This document shows, in pieces, positions 1-7,638 of a DNA stretch of 35,486 nt. The translations under genes and the position numbers were made by a program. The notes beneath the pieces are model-generated. The model made no database searches, was not told where the DNA came from, and saw only the letters and a list, made by a program, of their open reading frames with translations. This stretch comes from Chitinophagaceae bacterium (GTDB taxonomy: Bacteria > Bacteroidota > Bacteroidia > Chitinophagales > Chitinophagaceae), in the NCBI GenBank assembly GCA_020848815.1, contig JADLHL010000180.1, positions 1-35,486 of the forward strand, written 5' to 3'. Each line of letters starts with the position of its first letter. Position 1 is the first letter of the stretch.

Positions 1-20
1 TACAAGCCGCCAGTCGCATT

Positions 21-84
21 TCTGGATGAACGTCTTCAAGGCTACGCCTTTCCGACGTTCATCCAGAACACCAATCTTGATTGG
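21..84. repeat. Pair of adjacent hairpins (REP-like)
   Basis: Positions 21-34 and 54-67 are perfect 14-base inverted repeats (TCTGGATGAACGTC and its complement). Inside the loop a second stem forms, AAGGC (38-42) with GCCTT (46-50). Immediately after, CCAATC-TT-GATTGG at 71-84 forms a second small hairpin. A long hairpin next to a short one is typical of dispersed intergenic repeats. Copy number cannot be seen in this window, and no poly-T tract follows, so this is not a clear terminator. Confidence 0.55.
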
Positions 85-306
85 AATTCTTTAGTTTTAA
101 ACGTTACTAACTGAGGGAAGCTTTCACATGCATTCTTTCTTTTTCTACTAAAAATGACAGGCTGTTAATGATAATATCTTTACATTGAATATCATGCAAT
201 AAGTATAACCAATCTTTGCATGTGGCAGTAAAAAAGGCGGGGTGTAAAGTCCGAAATTGCATGCTTCAGTATTTAAAATAAAAGTATGCAATGCGGAAAA
301 TAATAG

Positions 307-410
307 CTGTTGGTGATAACACCAACAGTGGCGTCTCTGGAATGTGATTTCGTTGAAGGAACACCAACATGGGCAGAGAGTAGCCGTTGCGGGTGTTATT
401 ACACCTCCGC
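307..410. repeat. Hairpin cluster with repeated CACCAAC motif
   Basis: CTGTTGGTG (307-315) and CACCAACAG (320-328) form a perfect 9-bp stem with an ATAA loop. The CACCAAC motif recurs at about 362-368. A third element at 389-410 pairs GGTGT (392-396) with ACACC (401-405) around a TATT loop, extended by GCG/CGC. The regular spacing suggests a decayed structured repeat. I cannot assign it to a named family. Confidence 0.4.
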
Positions 411-689
411 TATCCGTAGTGTTGTTTAAAATTCGTAGAGCTGTTCTGAGTGCTGGCCATGAATGCCAGCATTGATAATTTACAACTGAGGACGAATTTC
501 TTAAAGTCGTTTCTAAATTACCTTTACCATAAAAGGATATGGATGATGGTGGTTATAAAAAACGCAACAAAGAAGTAAAATTAGTTAGGCATAAGTGGCC
601 TGCTGCGCAGAACACTTGCGCCAGGAGGAGAAATCCTAAAGAGTTTCAAATTGGACATAACAATAAAATTATCCGATTAAAACAAATTC

Positions 690-1175
690 ATGATGGCAAA
701 TATTAATCGTAAAGTAGGACTGTCATTATGTTTCTGTGTAGTCTTATCTATTACTTCCTTGGCTCAAAAAAACAACTTCTTTACATCTGTTTTTTTAGAC
801 TCATCTAGAGTGGAAAAGGAAGAAGGAATAGTGTTTGGTGGCGTGATTGTATGGCCCGATAGTGTCCTAATGGCAGAGGAAATTATATTTAGTCCAAGGT
901 ATGACAATGTAAATACCCTATTATCGGGAAATTTTGAGTTAGAGTTCTTGTCGGACACTGGTTTCATTTCGGTAAAAAATCATAGTTTCTACAATATTGC
1001 ACCATTAAAAAAAATAATGGAAGCGAATACTTTTTATAAGCAAAAAAGATTTGAATTTATTGTTCCATTTAAATCATTTCTTTCATCTGGTACTTATAGA
1101 ATTAGAATAAGAGTTTATTCATCAAAATATTGTAAAATCAAAGAAGACCTTTATTCGAATTGGGTTTTTTTTTAA
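690..1175 (+). CDS. Orphan secreted protein of unknown function
   Basis: This encodes 161 residues that I do not recognise. The N-terminus has a basic start, a hydrophobic segment (residues about 9-24) and an S-L-A-Q cleavage-like site, so it is probably exported to the periplasm or beyond. The remainder alternates hydrophobic and polar residues, with many Phe, Tyr and Ile and few charged helices, which suggests a small beta-rich fold. Two ATG codons lie in tandem (690 and 693), so either could be the start. The gene is clearly richer in A and T than the genes to its right, and it sits alone between hairpin-bearing spacers, which hints at acquired DNA. There is no neighbour in the same direction to suggest a role. 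Confidence 0.6.
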   Translation: MMANINRKVGLSLCFCVVLSITSLAQKNNFFTSVFLDSSRVEKEEGIVFGGVIVWPDSVLMAEEIIFSPRYDNVNTLLSGNFELEFLSDTGFISVKNHSFYNIAPLKKIMEANTFYKQKRFEFIVPFKSFLSSGTYRIRIRVYSSKYCKIKEDLYSNWVFF

Positions 1176-1373
1176 TTACAATACTTGAGTAACTTTTTAA
1201 CCCATCTGGTGCAAATTCCCCACCTGGCTCTATCAAATCTGCCGGACTGTGTCTGGAATTGATTAGTGTATATTTTTCGCAGGGTGAGTTTGTCTTAGAC
1301 ACAAAAGCCTCACCAACACCACGGGCACACAGCCCAAGGCCTATTTAAACGTGTTGTTTTTTGATGAACGGGC

Positions 1374-1395
1374 GCCTCTCCCTTTAGGGAGAGGC
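1374..1395. repeat. Palindrome between the orphan gene and the acetyltransferase
   Basis: GCCTCTCCCT-TT-AGGGAGAGGC type hairpin, followed on the plus strand by GGGGGTGAGGG. It lies just past the stop of the leftward acetyltransferase gene. A U-tract is missing on either strand, so I read it as a dispersed intergenic palindrome that may also slow transcription. Similar GGGAGAGG-type palindromes are common downstream of genes in Bacteroidota. Confidence 0.5.
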
Positions 1396-1407
1396 GGGGG
1401 TGAGGGT

Positions 1408-1965
1408 TTACAAATCACTCCGCAACAGTCCGTACACATATGTATCTACATACTGACCCTTATGGAAAAAGTTTTCTCTGAAATGCGCTTCCCGCCGAAA
1501 GCCGCAGTGCTCTATGGTTTTCCATGAAGCAATATTGGTGGGGTCTATTTTGGCTTCTATGGAATGCAGCGGCAATGCATCAAACACAAACTCGCAAGCT
1601 GCTTTTATCGCCGCTTTCATCAATCCTTTACCGTGATAATTGCTGTGTAACAAGTAGCCAATTTCTGCCCGGTGATTGTCGGGCTCAATGCGCCAAAAGC
1701 CCAGTGTGCCAATGATGCGGTTGCTCGTATGTTCGGCAACAATGCCCCAGGTCAAACTATTGCCTTCATCAAATCCTTGTTGTATGGCGGCAATCAATTG
1801 TGTGGCTTCATCTACATGGGTAGCCAATGGCCGCGGCACATAGTGCATGATGTGCGGGTTGCTGCGCAATACAAACAACGCCTCAGCATCTGAAGGGAGC
1901 ATGCCTCGCAGCGTTGCTTGTTCTAATTGAATAACGGGAAATTCTTTCCAGTGAAAATAGCGCAT
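1408..1965 (-). CDS. GNAT family N-acetyltransferase (RimJ/RimL type)
   Basis: This 185-residue protein is a cytoplasmic acetyl-CoA-dependent N-acetyltransferase of the RimJ/RimL branch, the usual length for the family. The acetyl-CoA binding motif A is visible around residues 101-120 as R-A-E-I-G-Y-L-L followed by Y-H-G-K-G-L-M, matching the R/QxxGxG/A pattern. It is followed by the family's C-terminal pattern of N-x-A-S (I-A-S-W-K) and a late C-G-F-R-R-E segment. Residues 10-25 (L-E-Q-A-T-L-R-G) match the first strand of the family, which supports the ATG at 1965. The acceptor could be a ribosomal protein terminus, an amino acid or a small molecule; the sequence does not decide. It follows batA on the same strand after a 56-base gap and could be read through from that cluster. 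Confidence 0.85.
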   Translation of the reverse strand: MRYFHWKEFPVIQLEQATLRGMLPSDAEALFVLRSNPHIMHYVPRPLATHVDEATQLIAAIQQGFDEGNSLTWGIVAEHTSNRIIGTLGFWRIEPDNHRAEIGYLLHSNYHGKGLMKAAIKAACEFVFDALPLHSIEAKIDPTNIASWKTIEHCGFRREAHFRENFFHKGQYVDTYVYGLLRSDL

Positions 1966-2021
1966 GATGCATGTGTTTTGGCAGCCTCATTGGCATAGCA
2001 ATACTGGTGTTCAATGAAAGC

Positions 2022-3026
2022 CTACGGTATTTTTTTAAAGAATGCTACTGTAAGCAACATTTCCAATATCAGCAATACAATGGCTGCAGCCAGCCATGGC
2101 AAAAACCGTTCGGTTCTCTTGGTGAAAATATTTGATTCCACCCGGTTTTTTTCCAGTTGATTGATGGAGGCATAAATGCTGTCGAGTCCTTTGGTATTGG
2201 TAGCCCTGAAATATTGCCCACCTGTAGATTGCGCAATGTCTGTGAGCAGCGCTTCATCAATGTTTACTTTTTCTTCCCGCACTTGTGTGCCAGTGGGTGT
2301 TTGATAGGGCATTGGGGCTGTGCCCTTGCTGCCCACACCAATAGTGTACACTTTTATGCCATAGGTCATGGCGAGTTGCTTTGCTGTGGCGGGGTCAAAA
2401 AAGCCGCCGGTGTCTTCGCCATCTGTCAGCAGTATCACCACTTTGCCGGGCGATTTGCTTTGGCGCAACCTGTCCACACTGCTGGCCAATCCGGTGCCGA
2501 TAGAAGTACCGTCTGCCAGTTGCCCGTATTCAATAGCGTTAATCTGCTGCAACACTGCTTGCAGGTCGCTGGTGAGTGGGCACAGCGCCAGGCTTTGGCC
2601 AGAAAAAATAACCAGCCCGATACGGTCGCCTTTGCGGCCCTGCACAAAGTTGCGTGCCACATCCATAGATGCCCGCAGCCGGTCTGGTGTAAAATCACGG
2701 GCCAGCATACTACCACTCACATCCATACAGAGCATGATGTCGATGCCGTCGCCATTGTTCATTTCAATGGTTTGGTAATGCGCAGGTTTGGCCAGCGCTA
2801 CTATCAAACAAGCAAGGGCTGCACCCCGCAGCCACATGGGGAAATACATGAGGCGCAACCGCCAGCTTTGCTGCTGCCAACCACGGTTGCCTGTGGTAGC
2901 TGCAATACCAGCTGTGTTTTTTTTGCGTTGGCGAATGCTCCACCACACCCATACCGGTACCAGTATCAGCAGCACCAACAACCAAGGCCAGTCAAACACA
3001 ATATCGTTGAGGTAATCTCTTATCAT
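2022..3026 (-). CDS. batA: BatA-type von Willebrand factor A membrane protein
   Basis: This is a 334-residue inner-membrane protein with hydrophobic segments at about 13-31, 66-79 and 308-331 flanking a VWA domain. The metal-ion-dependent adhesion site is complete: D-V-S-G-S at 102-106, a downstream Thr, and T-D-G-E-D-T-G later in the domain. BatA proteins of Bacteroidota are encoded beside MoxR ATPases and DUF58 proteins and are linked to aerotolerance and envelope stress, although the biochemical role is not settled. The start codon overlaps the stop of the upstream membrane protein gene (ATGA at 3023-3026), indicating translational coupling. The batB, batC and batD genes that usually follow are absent here: the next gene is an acetyltransferase. 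The symbol rests on family architecture, not on an alignment. Confidence 0.85.
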   Translation of the reverse strand: MIRDYLNDIVFDWPWLLVLLILVPVWVWWSIRQRKKNTAGIAATTGNRGWQQQSWRLRLMYFPMWLRGAALACLIVALAKPAHYQTIEMNNGDGIDIMLCMDVSGSMLARDFTPDRLRASMDVARNFVQGRKGDRIGLVIFSGQSLALCPLTSDLQAVLQQINAIEYGQLADGTSIGTGLASSVDRLRQSKSPGKVVILLTDGEDTGGFFDPATAKQLAMTYGIKVYTIGVGSKGTAPMPYQTPTGTQVREEKVNIDEALLTDIAQSTGGQYFRATNTKGLDSIYASINQLEKNRVESNIFTKRTERFLPWLAAAIVLLILEMLLTVAFFKKIP

Positions 3027-3874
3027 GACTTTGCATCAGGATTGGAAGATTGAAAAGTATGTGCCGCCACAGCTGCTACCTGTTGCAGCTGTTGGGTAAA
3101 GATTTGCGGTGCAGGATGCATGCGGGCAAACTGCATACCATAGCAAACACCCACTGCTTCTTGTAACGCTGTTTGCTGTTGTGCAGGCAAAATGGATTTC
3201 GCCAGCGGCAACAATTCTTCACCTGTGAGAGCTGCTGTTGGAATGCCTTTGAGCTGCAACATAGCCCGTACCAATTGCATGCATTGTGTAGCCGCTACCG
3301 GCGCAGATAGTTTTCCGGCTTGCCAGTTTTGTTGCAGCTTCTGCATTTGTTCCTGCCAGTGTTTGGGCCCGGTAATGGGGTTGTCAATTTGCAATCCTTT
3401 GTTGCGTTTGCGGCGTAGCAGCCACCACAGCAATGCGATACTGGCTAAAGCACCCAATGCTGCCCACAAGTAGGGCCAATAATTGGTGCTGGCTTTTCCG
3501 GCAAAATAGGTTTTTACATCGCCATATTTTGCCAGCGAATCTTGCGGCATCGGCAATAGCAAAATGCTGTCGGGCAACGATTCAATCTTACCAGCTATTT
3601 GCGGCAATGCATAGCTGCCACTATCATAGCCAATGAGTAACCATTCTTGTATGACTGAATCGCCTTGCTGCATCGCATTCTCAAAACGTAATACTTCCAG
3701 GCGGCCAATGCTATCGGGCACGGGCAGGCTATCGGCCAAGGTTCCTTTAATGCTAATGCGCAATGGTACGGGCTGACCGGTATAGGCCATTGCCTGCGGC
3801 GAACGCATTTGTATTTGTGCGAACGAAATAGTGCCGGTAAACAATACGAAGCAGACGAGTAGGATTCTGTACAT
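3023..3874 (-). CDS. Membrane-anchored protein of the moxR-bat cluster (BatD/DUF4381-like)
   Basis: The 283-residue protein has a signal peptide (residues 1-19, ending S-F-A-Q), a periplasmic domain of about 110 residues, one transmembrane helix at about 133-153 and a basic stop-transfer sequence (R-R-K-R-N-K). A Gln- and Ala-rich helical cytoplasmic tail of about 125 residues follows. A protein of this layout is commonly encoded between DUF58 and VWA genes in Bacteroidota and resembles BatD/DUF4381-type proteins in topology; I see no decisive motif. It probably links the periplasm to the cytoplasmic MoxR/DUF58 pair. Its start lies one base after the DUF58 stop and its stop overlaps the batA start, so it sits inside a tightly coupled operon. 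Confidence 0.65.
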   Translation of the reverse strand: MYRILLVCFVLFTGTISFAQIQMRSPQAMAYTGQPVPLRISIKGTLADSLPVPDSIGRLEVLRFENAMQQGDSVIQEWLLIGYDSGSYALPQIAGKIESLPDSILLLPMPQDSLAKYGDVKTYFAGKASTNYWPYLWAALGALASIALLWWLLRRKRNKGLQIDNPITGPKHWQEQMQKLQQNWQAGKLSAPVAATQCMQLVRAMLQLKGIPTAALTGEELLPLAKSILPAQQQTALQEAVGVCYGMQFARMHPAPQIFTQQLQQVAAVAAHTFQSSNPDAKS

Positions 3875-3875
3875 A

Positions 3876-4760
3876 TCAATGATTTACTCGTTTGATGCGG
3901 TTGAGAAAAAACTGTTGCAGGGTGGGTACAAAATCATGGTCGGTGCGAAAACGGAGATAATCCCAGCCAGCAGCGGTAATGGCATCTTTTAACCGTTGCG
4001 TATAGCCCACAAATTGCTGCTGCCATTGTGCTAATGCTTTTGTTTCGTGGGTATCTACCCAACTCACTTGCTGTGTTTCAGGGTCTATCAAAGGTAGCAA
4101 TGCATTAGCTGGCAGTTGAAAATCCAGCTGGTCAAACAAATGAATGGCGATGCAATCGTGTCGTACCGCAGTGGCTTTCATGGCTTTGCTGCAATTAGGT
4201 GCTGCAAAATCACTCAGCACAAAGCTGATGGTCGTTTGCTTCATGGTTTGCTGCAGCAGCTTCAGCGCAGGTTCTATATTGGTGCTGTTGCCCTTGGGTT
4301 CATGGGCTAATATTTTGCGCAACATGTACAGCACATGCCCCTTGCCTTTGCCCGGCGGAATGAGCAGTTCTACTTCGTTGGTAAATAAGATGGCACCCAC
4401 TTTATCGTTGTTGCCCATGGCGGCAAAAGCCAGTGCAGCCGCCATTTCCGTCATGAGGGTGCGTTTGGTTTTTTGTCGGGTGCCAGTGCTGGTGCTGGCA
4501 CTCATGTCGAGCAGCAGCATCAGTGTCAGCGATCGTTCTTCTTCAAACAACTTGCTAAACGGATGGCCGAAACGGGCACTCACATTCCAGTCGATGAAGC
4601 GGATATCATCGCCGGGAAAATATTCCCGCACTTCTTTAAACGTCATGCCACGCCCCTTGAAGGCGGAGTGGTACTCACCCGCAAACACATGGTTCGACAA
4701 ACGCCTGGAGCGAATCTCCAACCGCTGTATTTGTTTGAGTATGGCTTTTAAATCGGACAA
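3876..4760 (-). CDS. DUF58 domain protein
   Basis: This 294-residue protein carries the DUF58 signature around residues 50-76: G-D-D-I-R-F-I-D-W-N-V-S-A-R followed by K-L-F-E-E-E-R. A VWA-like fold follows, with D-M-S-A-S near residue 85 standing where the metal site of VWA domains lies. Unlike many DUF58 proteins it has no N-terminal transmembrane hairpin, so it is a short soluble form. DUF58 proteins are near-constant partners of MoxR ATPases and are thought to act with them as chaperone-like modules on envelope or secreted complexes. It lies 83 bases after moxR and directly before the membrane protein gene, so it belongs to the same transcription unit. Confidence 0.88.
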   Translation of the reverse strand: MSDLKAILKQIQRLEIRSRRLSNHVFAGEYHSAFKGRGMTFKEVREYFPGDDIRFIDWNVSARFGHPFSKLFEEERSLTLMLLLDMSASTSTGTRQKTKRTLMTEMAAALAFAAMGNNDKVGAILFTNEVELLIPPGKGKGHVLYMLRKILAHEPKGNSTNIEPALKLLQQTMKQTTISFVLSDFAAPNCSKAMKATAVRHDCIAIHLFDQLDFQLPANALLPLIDPETQQVSWVDTHETKALAQWQQQFVGYTQRLKDAITAAGWDYLRFRTDHDFVPTLQQFFLNRIKRVNH

Positions 4761-4843
4761 GAGAAATGAATGTTGTAGCGAGAACGTTTTTTTATAATTT
4801 ATACTTTCATAAATACATGTAAGTATTCAATCTTGCTCAGATG

Positions 4844-5842
4844 TTACGGCGCTTTCACCTTGCCCAAAATCTTACCGATGATATCATCAGCAGTTACTTC
4901 TTCGGCCGCAGCTTCGTAGGTGAGGCCAATGCGGTGGCGAAGTACATCCATGGCAATTTGTTTTACATCGTCGGGTATCACGTAGGCCCGCTTGCTGAGC
5001 ATAGCCACAGCACGGCTGGCCTGCGCCATACTAATGCTGGCACGGGGTGAGGCACCATAGCTGAGCAGTGGTTTCAACTCGGGCAAACCGGCATCGGCAG
5101 GGTAGCGGGTTGCCATCACTAAATCCAGCAGGTAGTGTTCAATTTTTTCATCCATATACACCTGGCGGCAGAGCTCTCTGGCACGAAGAATATCTTGTGC
5201 ACTGGCTACGGGCTGCAGGGTTATGTTGTCGATACCGGCAATGTTTTCCCGCACTATTTGCAGCTCTTCTTCCCGGGTGGGGTAGTCCACTTTTACCTTC
5301 AGCATGAAGCGGTCTTGCTGTGCTTCGGGAAGTGGATAGGTACCTTCTTGCTCCAAGGGGTTTTGCGTAGCCAACACCAAAAAGGGCTGAGGTAGCTGGT
5401 AAGTAGTATCGCCAATGGTCACTTGTTTTTCCTGCATGGCTTCCAACAGGGCACTTTGTACTTTGGCCGGAGCACGGTTGATTTCATCGGCCAAAATAAA
5501 GTTGGCAAAAATGGGCCCCTTGCGAACGACAAATTCACCTTTTTGCTGGTTGTAAATCATGGTGCCTACCACGTCGGCGGGCAGCAGGTCGGGGGTAAAC
5601 TGTATGCGGCTGAAAGCCATGTTCAGCGTTTTGGCCAGGCTTTTAATGGTGAGTGTTTTGGCCAGGCCGGGCACGCCTTCCAGCAGCACGTGGCCATTGC
5701 AATACAAACCAATCAGCAGCCGGTCAATCATGGCGGGCTGGCCCACAATGATGCGGTGCAGCTGCTGGCGAATGTTTTCGGTAACGGGGTGATGCTGGGC
5801 AATGGCTTCCTGTAGCTGGCGAATGTCTTCGGCGGTACGCAT
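4844..5842 (-). CDS. moxR: MoxR family AAA+ ATPase
   Basis: This is a soluble AAA+ ATPase of the MoxR family, about 332 residues from the start chosen here. The Walker A motif is G-V-P-G-L-A-K-T and the Walker B motif is I-L-A-D-E-I-N-R-A-P. The sensor 1 segment (A-T-Q-N-P-L-E-Q-E-G-T-Y-P-L-P-E-A-Q) is typical of the family, as is the C-terminal lid with Y-G-A-S-P-R-A. The reading frame extends upstream to an ATG at 5947, but those 35 extra residues look unlike the family. MoxR proteins begin close to the M-R-T-A-E-D-I sequence, so I place the start at 5842. It is the first gene of the cluster with DUF58 and batA, and the proteins probably work as one complex that uses ATP to remodel envelope-related clients. 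It is divergent from the universal stress gene. Confidence 0.92.
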   Translation of the reverse strand: MRTAEDIRQLQEAIAQHHPVTENIRQQLHRIIVGQPAMIDRLLIGLYCNGHVLLEGVPGLAKTLTIKSLAKTLNMAFSRIQFTPDLLPADVVGTMIYNQQKGEFVVRKGPIFANFILADEINRAPAKVQSALLEAMQEKQVTIGDTTYQLPQPFLVLATQNPLEQEGTYPLPEAQQDRFMLKVKVDYPTREEELQIVRENIAGIDNITLQPVASAQDILRARELCRQVYMDEKIEHYLLDLVMATRYPADAGLPELKPLLSYGASPRASISMAQASRAVAMLSKRAYVIPDDVKQIAMDVLRHRIGLTYEAAAEEVTADDIIGKILGKVKAP

Positions 5843-6031
5843 GATGGTAGAAAAAATTGAGGCGGTGAAAATACGTGCTGCAACTATGCAAATGCCATGC
5901 CGTGCAAAGCTGCCTGCAGAATTAACGTATGGCTTGACTTCCATCATACACAGGCTGGGCAGAATGAAGTATTTTCATTGCGGATAAAAGATTGAACAGC
6001 CATAATGATTACCCACAATAAAAACGATTGT

Positions 6032-6862
6032 ATGCGTACCATTTTAGTTCCCACCGATTTTTCTGCCACCGCACAAAACAGTGCTCTGTATGCCCTTGGT
6101 TTGGCCAAAGAACTGGGCGCCAACAAGCTGGTGTTGTACAATGCCTACAGCATGCCCTTGGCTACCGAAATGAGCTGGGCCATTTTGCAAACCGAAGAAT
6201 TGCAAAAAGCCAGTGAAGAAAATTTGCAACAACTGAAAGCTACCTTGCTCAAGGCCAGTGGCAATGAAGTAGCCATAGAAACCATTTCTGATTTTGGTTT
6301 TTTGCAGGAACGCATCAGTGAAGTGGCCGAAGAAGTAGCGGCCGATTTGATTGTGATGGGTATTACCGGTGGCGGCAAACTGGAGCAGGTGCTTATTGGT
6401 AGCAATACCACCCACATTATTCATCATGTGGCTGTACCGGTGCTGATAGTACCGCCAGATGCCAGCTATAAACCCATTGAAAAAATTGGCTGGGCCTGCG
6501 ATTACAAAGACGTAATGAAGACCACACCAGCTGAAGCTATCAAGAAAATTCTGGCTGTTTTAAAAGCCAAATTGGTGGTGGTACACAATGATCCTAATCC
6601 ACAGGCGTTTGACCCCGATCTGTATCACAACAATGTAATTGTAGGCGAACTGTTTGAAAAAATTCTGCCAGAATTTGTATTGGCCGAAGGCGATGATTTT
6701 ACCCATGCCATGGATGCTTTTATTGCGGAGCACCACATTGATATGATGCTGATGATTCCGAAAAAACATGGTTGGCTCGAATCTATTTTCCGCCGCAGCC
6801 ATACTACGCGGCTTGCATTTCATACACATATTCCTTTGCTGTGTATCAAAGCCATTAGCTAA
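6032..6862 (+). CDS. Universal stress protein, tandem UspA domains
   Basis: This 276-residue cytoplasmic protein has two UspA-like halves. The first half ends with the ATP-binding signature G-2x-G-9x-G-S/T, seen as G-I-T-G, nine residues, then G-S at about residues 110-124. The second half (from about residue 150) keeps the fold but lacks a clear copy of this motif, a common asymmetry in tandem Usp proteins. The frame is open from 6005, but the family begins with M-R-T-I-L-V-P-T-D-F-S, so the ATG at 6032 is the better start. Usp proteins bind nucleotides and help cells survive starvation, redox or anaerobic stress. It is transcribed alone and closed by a strong hairpin terminator. Confidence 0.9.
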   Translation: MRTILVPTDFSATAQNSALYALGLAKELGANKLVLYNAYSMPLATEMSWAILQTEELQKASEENLQQLKATLLKASGNEVAIETISDFGFLQERISEVAEEVAADLIVMGITGGGKLEQVLIGSNTTHIIHHVAVPVLIVPPDASYKPIEKIGWACDYKDVMKTTPAEAIKKILAVLKAKLVVVHNDPNPQAFDPDLYHNNVIVGELFEKILPEFVLAEGDDFTHAMDAFIAEHHIDMMLMIPKKHGWLESIFRRSHTTRLAFHTHIPLLCIKAIS

Positions 6863-6883
6863 CATATTTCGACTGAAAATAAG

Positions 6884-6915
6884 AAGCGGGTCCGGTAGTT
6901 GCCGGGCCCGCTTTT
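6884..6915. terminator. Bidirectional hairpin terminator
   Basis: AAGCGGGTCCGG (6884-6895) pairs with CCGGGCCCGCTT (6902-6913) to give a 12-bp stem with one G-U pair and a 6-base loop, followed by TTTT. On the minus strand the A-run upstream gives U residues too. It lies between the convergent universal stress and methyltransferase genes and probably serves both. Confidence 0.85.
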
Positions 6916-6935
6916 GTATACGTATGGTATTGTGC

Positions 6936-7553
6936 TTACTGTTGTTGTTTGCTAAATCCGCAATACACAAACTCCTGCCTTGCCGCAGCTGGCGTAATGT
7001 GCGTAACAGTATCGCATTTCAATTTATGAAACCGTCCTTCCATCAGTGAGCACATGCTGCCTTCGCTGTATTGCTGCACGGGCAGGCTGCTGCATTTGCT
7101 TGGGCCTTCTGTACTGAACGCAGCAATAATCACGTTGCCTGCCGCATATTTTTCAAGTAATTGCAAGTAGCGTTGCACATCGGCAGGGTTGGTGAGAAAA
7201 TGAAATGCCGCCCGGTCGTGCCAGAGGGCAAAAGATTGCGTTGGTTCAAAGGTCAGCACATCACTCACTACCCATTGCACTTGTGCGGCAGCATCGCCCA
7301 GCCGTGCCTTGGCCCGTTCGAGGGCTGCGGCAGCAATATCTACCACCGTAATGTTGGTATAGCCCTGCGCCAGCAAGTGATCAACCAGCTTGCTATCGCC
7401 GCCGCCAATGTCGGCAATGGCAGCATCCTTCGGCAGGTTCAGTTCAGCAATCAGCGCCAGCGATTGTGCCGGTACTTCTTCCGTCCAGCTTACTTGCTGT
7501 GGGGTTTTAGTTTGATACACCGTTTCCCAATGTTGTTGCAGCAGATTTTTCAT
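6936..7553 (-). CDS. Class I SAM-dependent methyltransferase
   Basis: This encodes about 205 residues of a Rossmann-fold methyltransferase. Motif I, the S-adenosylmethionine-binding loop, reads A-D-I-G-G-G-D-S-K-L near residues 45-55. An acidic residue after strand 2 (V-V-D-I-A) and the V-S-D-V-L segment fit motifs II and III. W-H-D-R-A-A-F-H-F-L is a conserved pattern of a branch related to thiopurine and tellurite-type methyltransferases, so a small-molecule substrate is likely; the substrate itself cannot be read. The frame is open from 7610, but the ATG at 7553 (M-K-N-L-L-Q-Q-H-W) matches the usual start of such proteins. It stands alone between a convergent terminator and the fibre-like gene. 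Confidence 0.85.
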   Translation of the reverse strand: MKNLLQQHWETVYQTKTPQQVSWTEEVPAQSLALIAELNLPKDAAIADIGGGDSKLVDHLLAQGYTNITVVDIAAAALERAKARLGDAAAQVQWVVSDVLTFEPTQSFALWHDRAAFHFLTNPADVQRYLQLLEKYAAGNVIIAAFSTEGPSKCSSLPVQQYSEGSMCSLMEGRFHKLKCDTVTHITPAAARQEFVYCGFSKQQQ

Positions 7554-7638
7554 AGTACAAAATTGCTGCATATGGCTATTTTCCGGCGTGACAAGAGTTA
7601 CCCAAACCACGGCTTTAAGAAAAAGGAATGTGCTGTTG

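Larger units (their letters stand above)
1..689. other. Gene-poor AT-rich stretch with several hairpins
   Basis: No convincing gene is visible in this stretch. Frame 1 is open from the left edge to a TGA at 112-114, but frame 2 is open almost as far, so I do not call a gene end. The stretch holds two hairpins near the left edge, two or three around 307-410, and a short inverted repeat (TGCTGGC / GCCAGCA) near 452-474. These look like remnants of intergenic repeats rather than coding DNA. Confidence 0.5.

Noticed and set aside
1-114. Possible 3' end of a gene in frame 1 up to TGA 112-114
   Set aside because: Thirty-seven open codons can occur by chance, a second frame is open almost as long, and the region is occupied by strong hairpins.
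2157-3053. A 298-codon open frame on the plus strand opposite batA
   Set aside because: The batA frame on the other strand has a clear VWA domain and membrane helices. The antisense frame is rich in Cys, His and Gln with no motif, as expected of a codon-bias shadow.
5843-5947. N-terminal extension of moxR from the ATG at 5947
   Set aside because: The 35 extra residues do not look like a MoxR N-terminus or a signal peptide, and the family begins near the M-R-T-A-E-D-I sequence.
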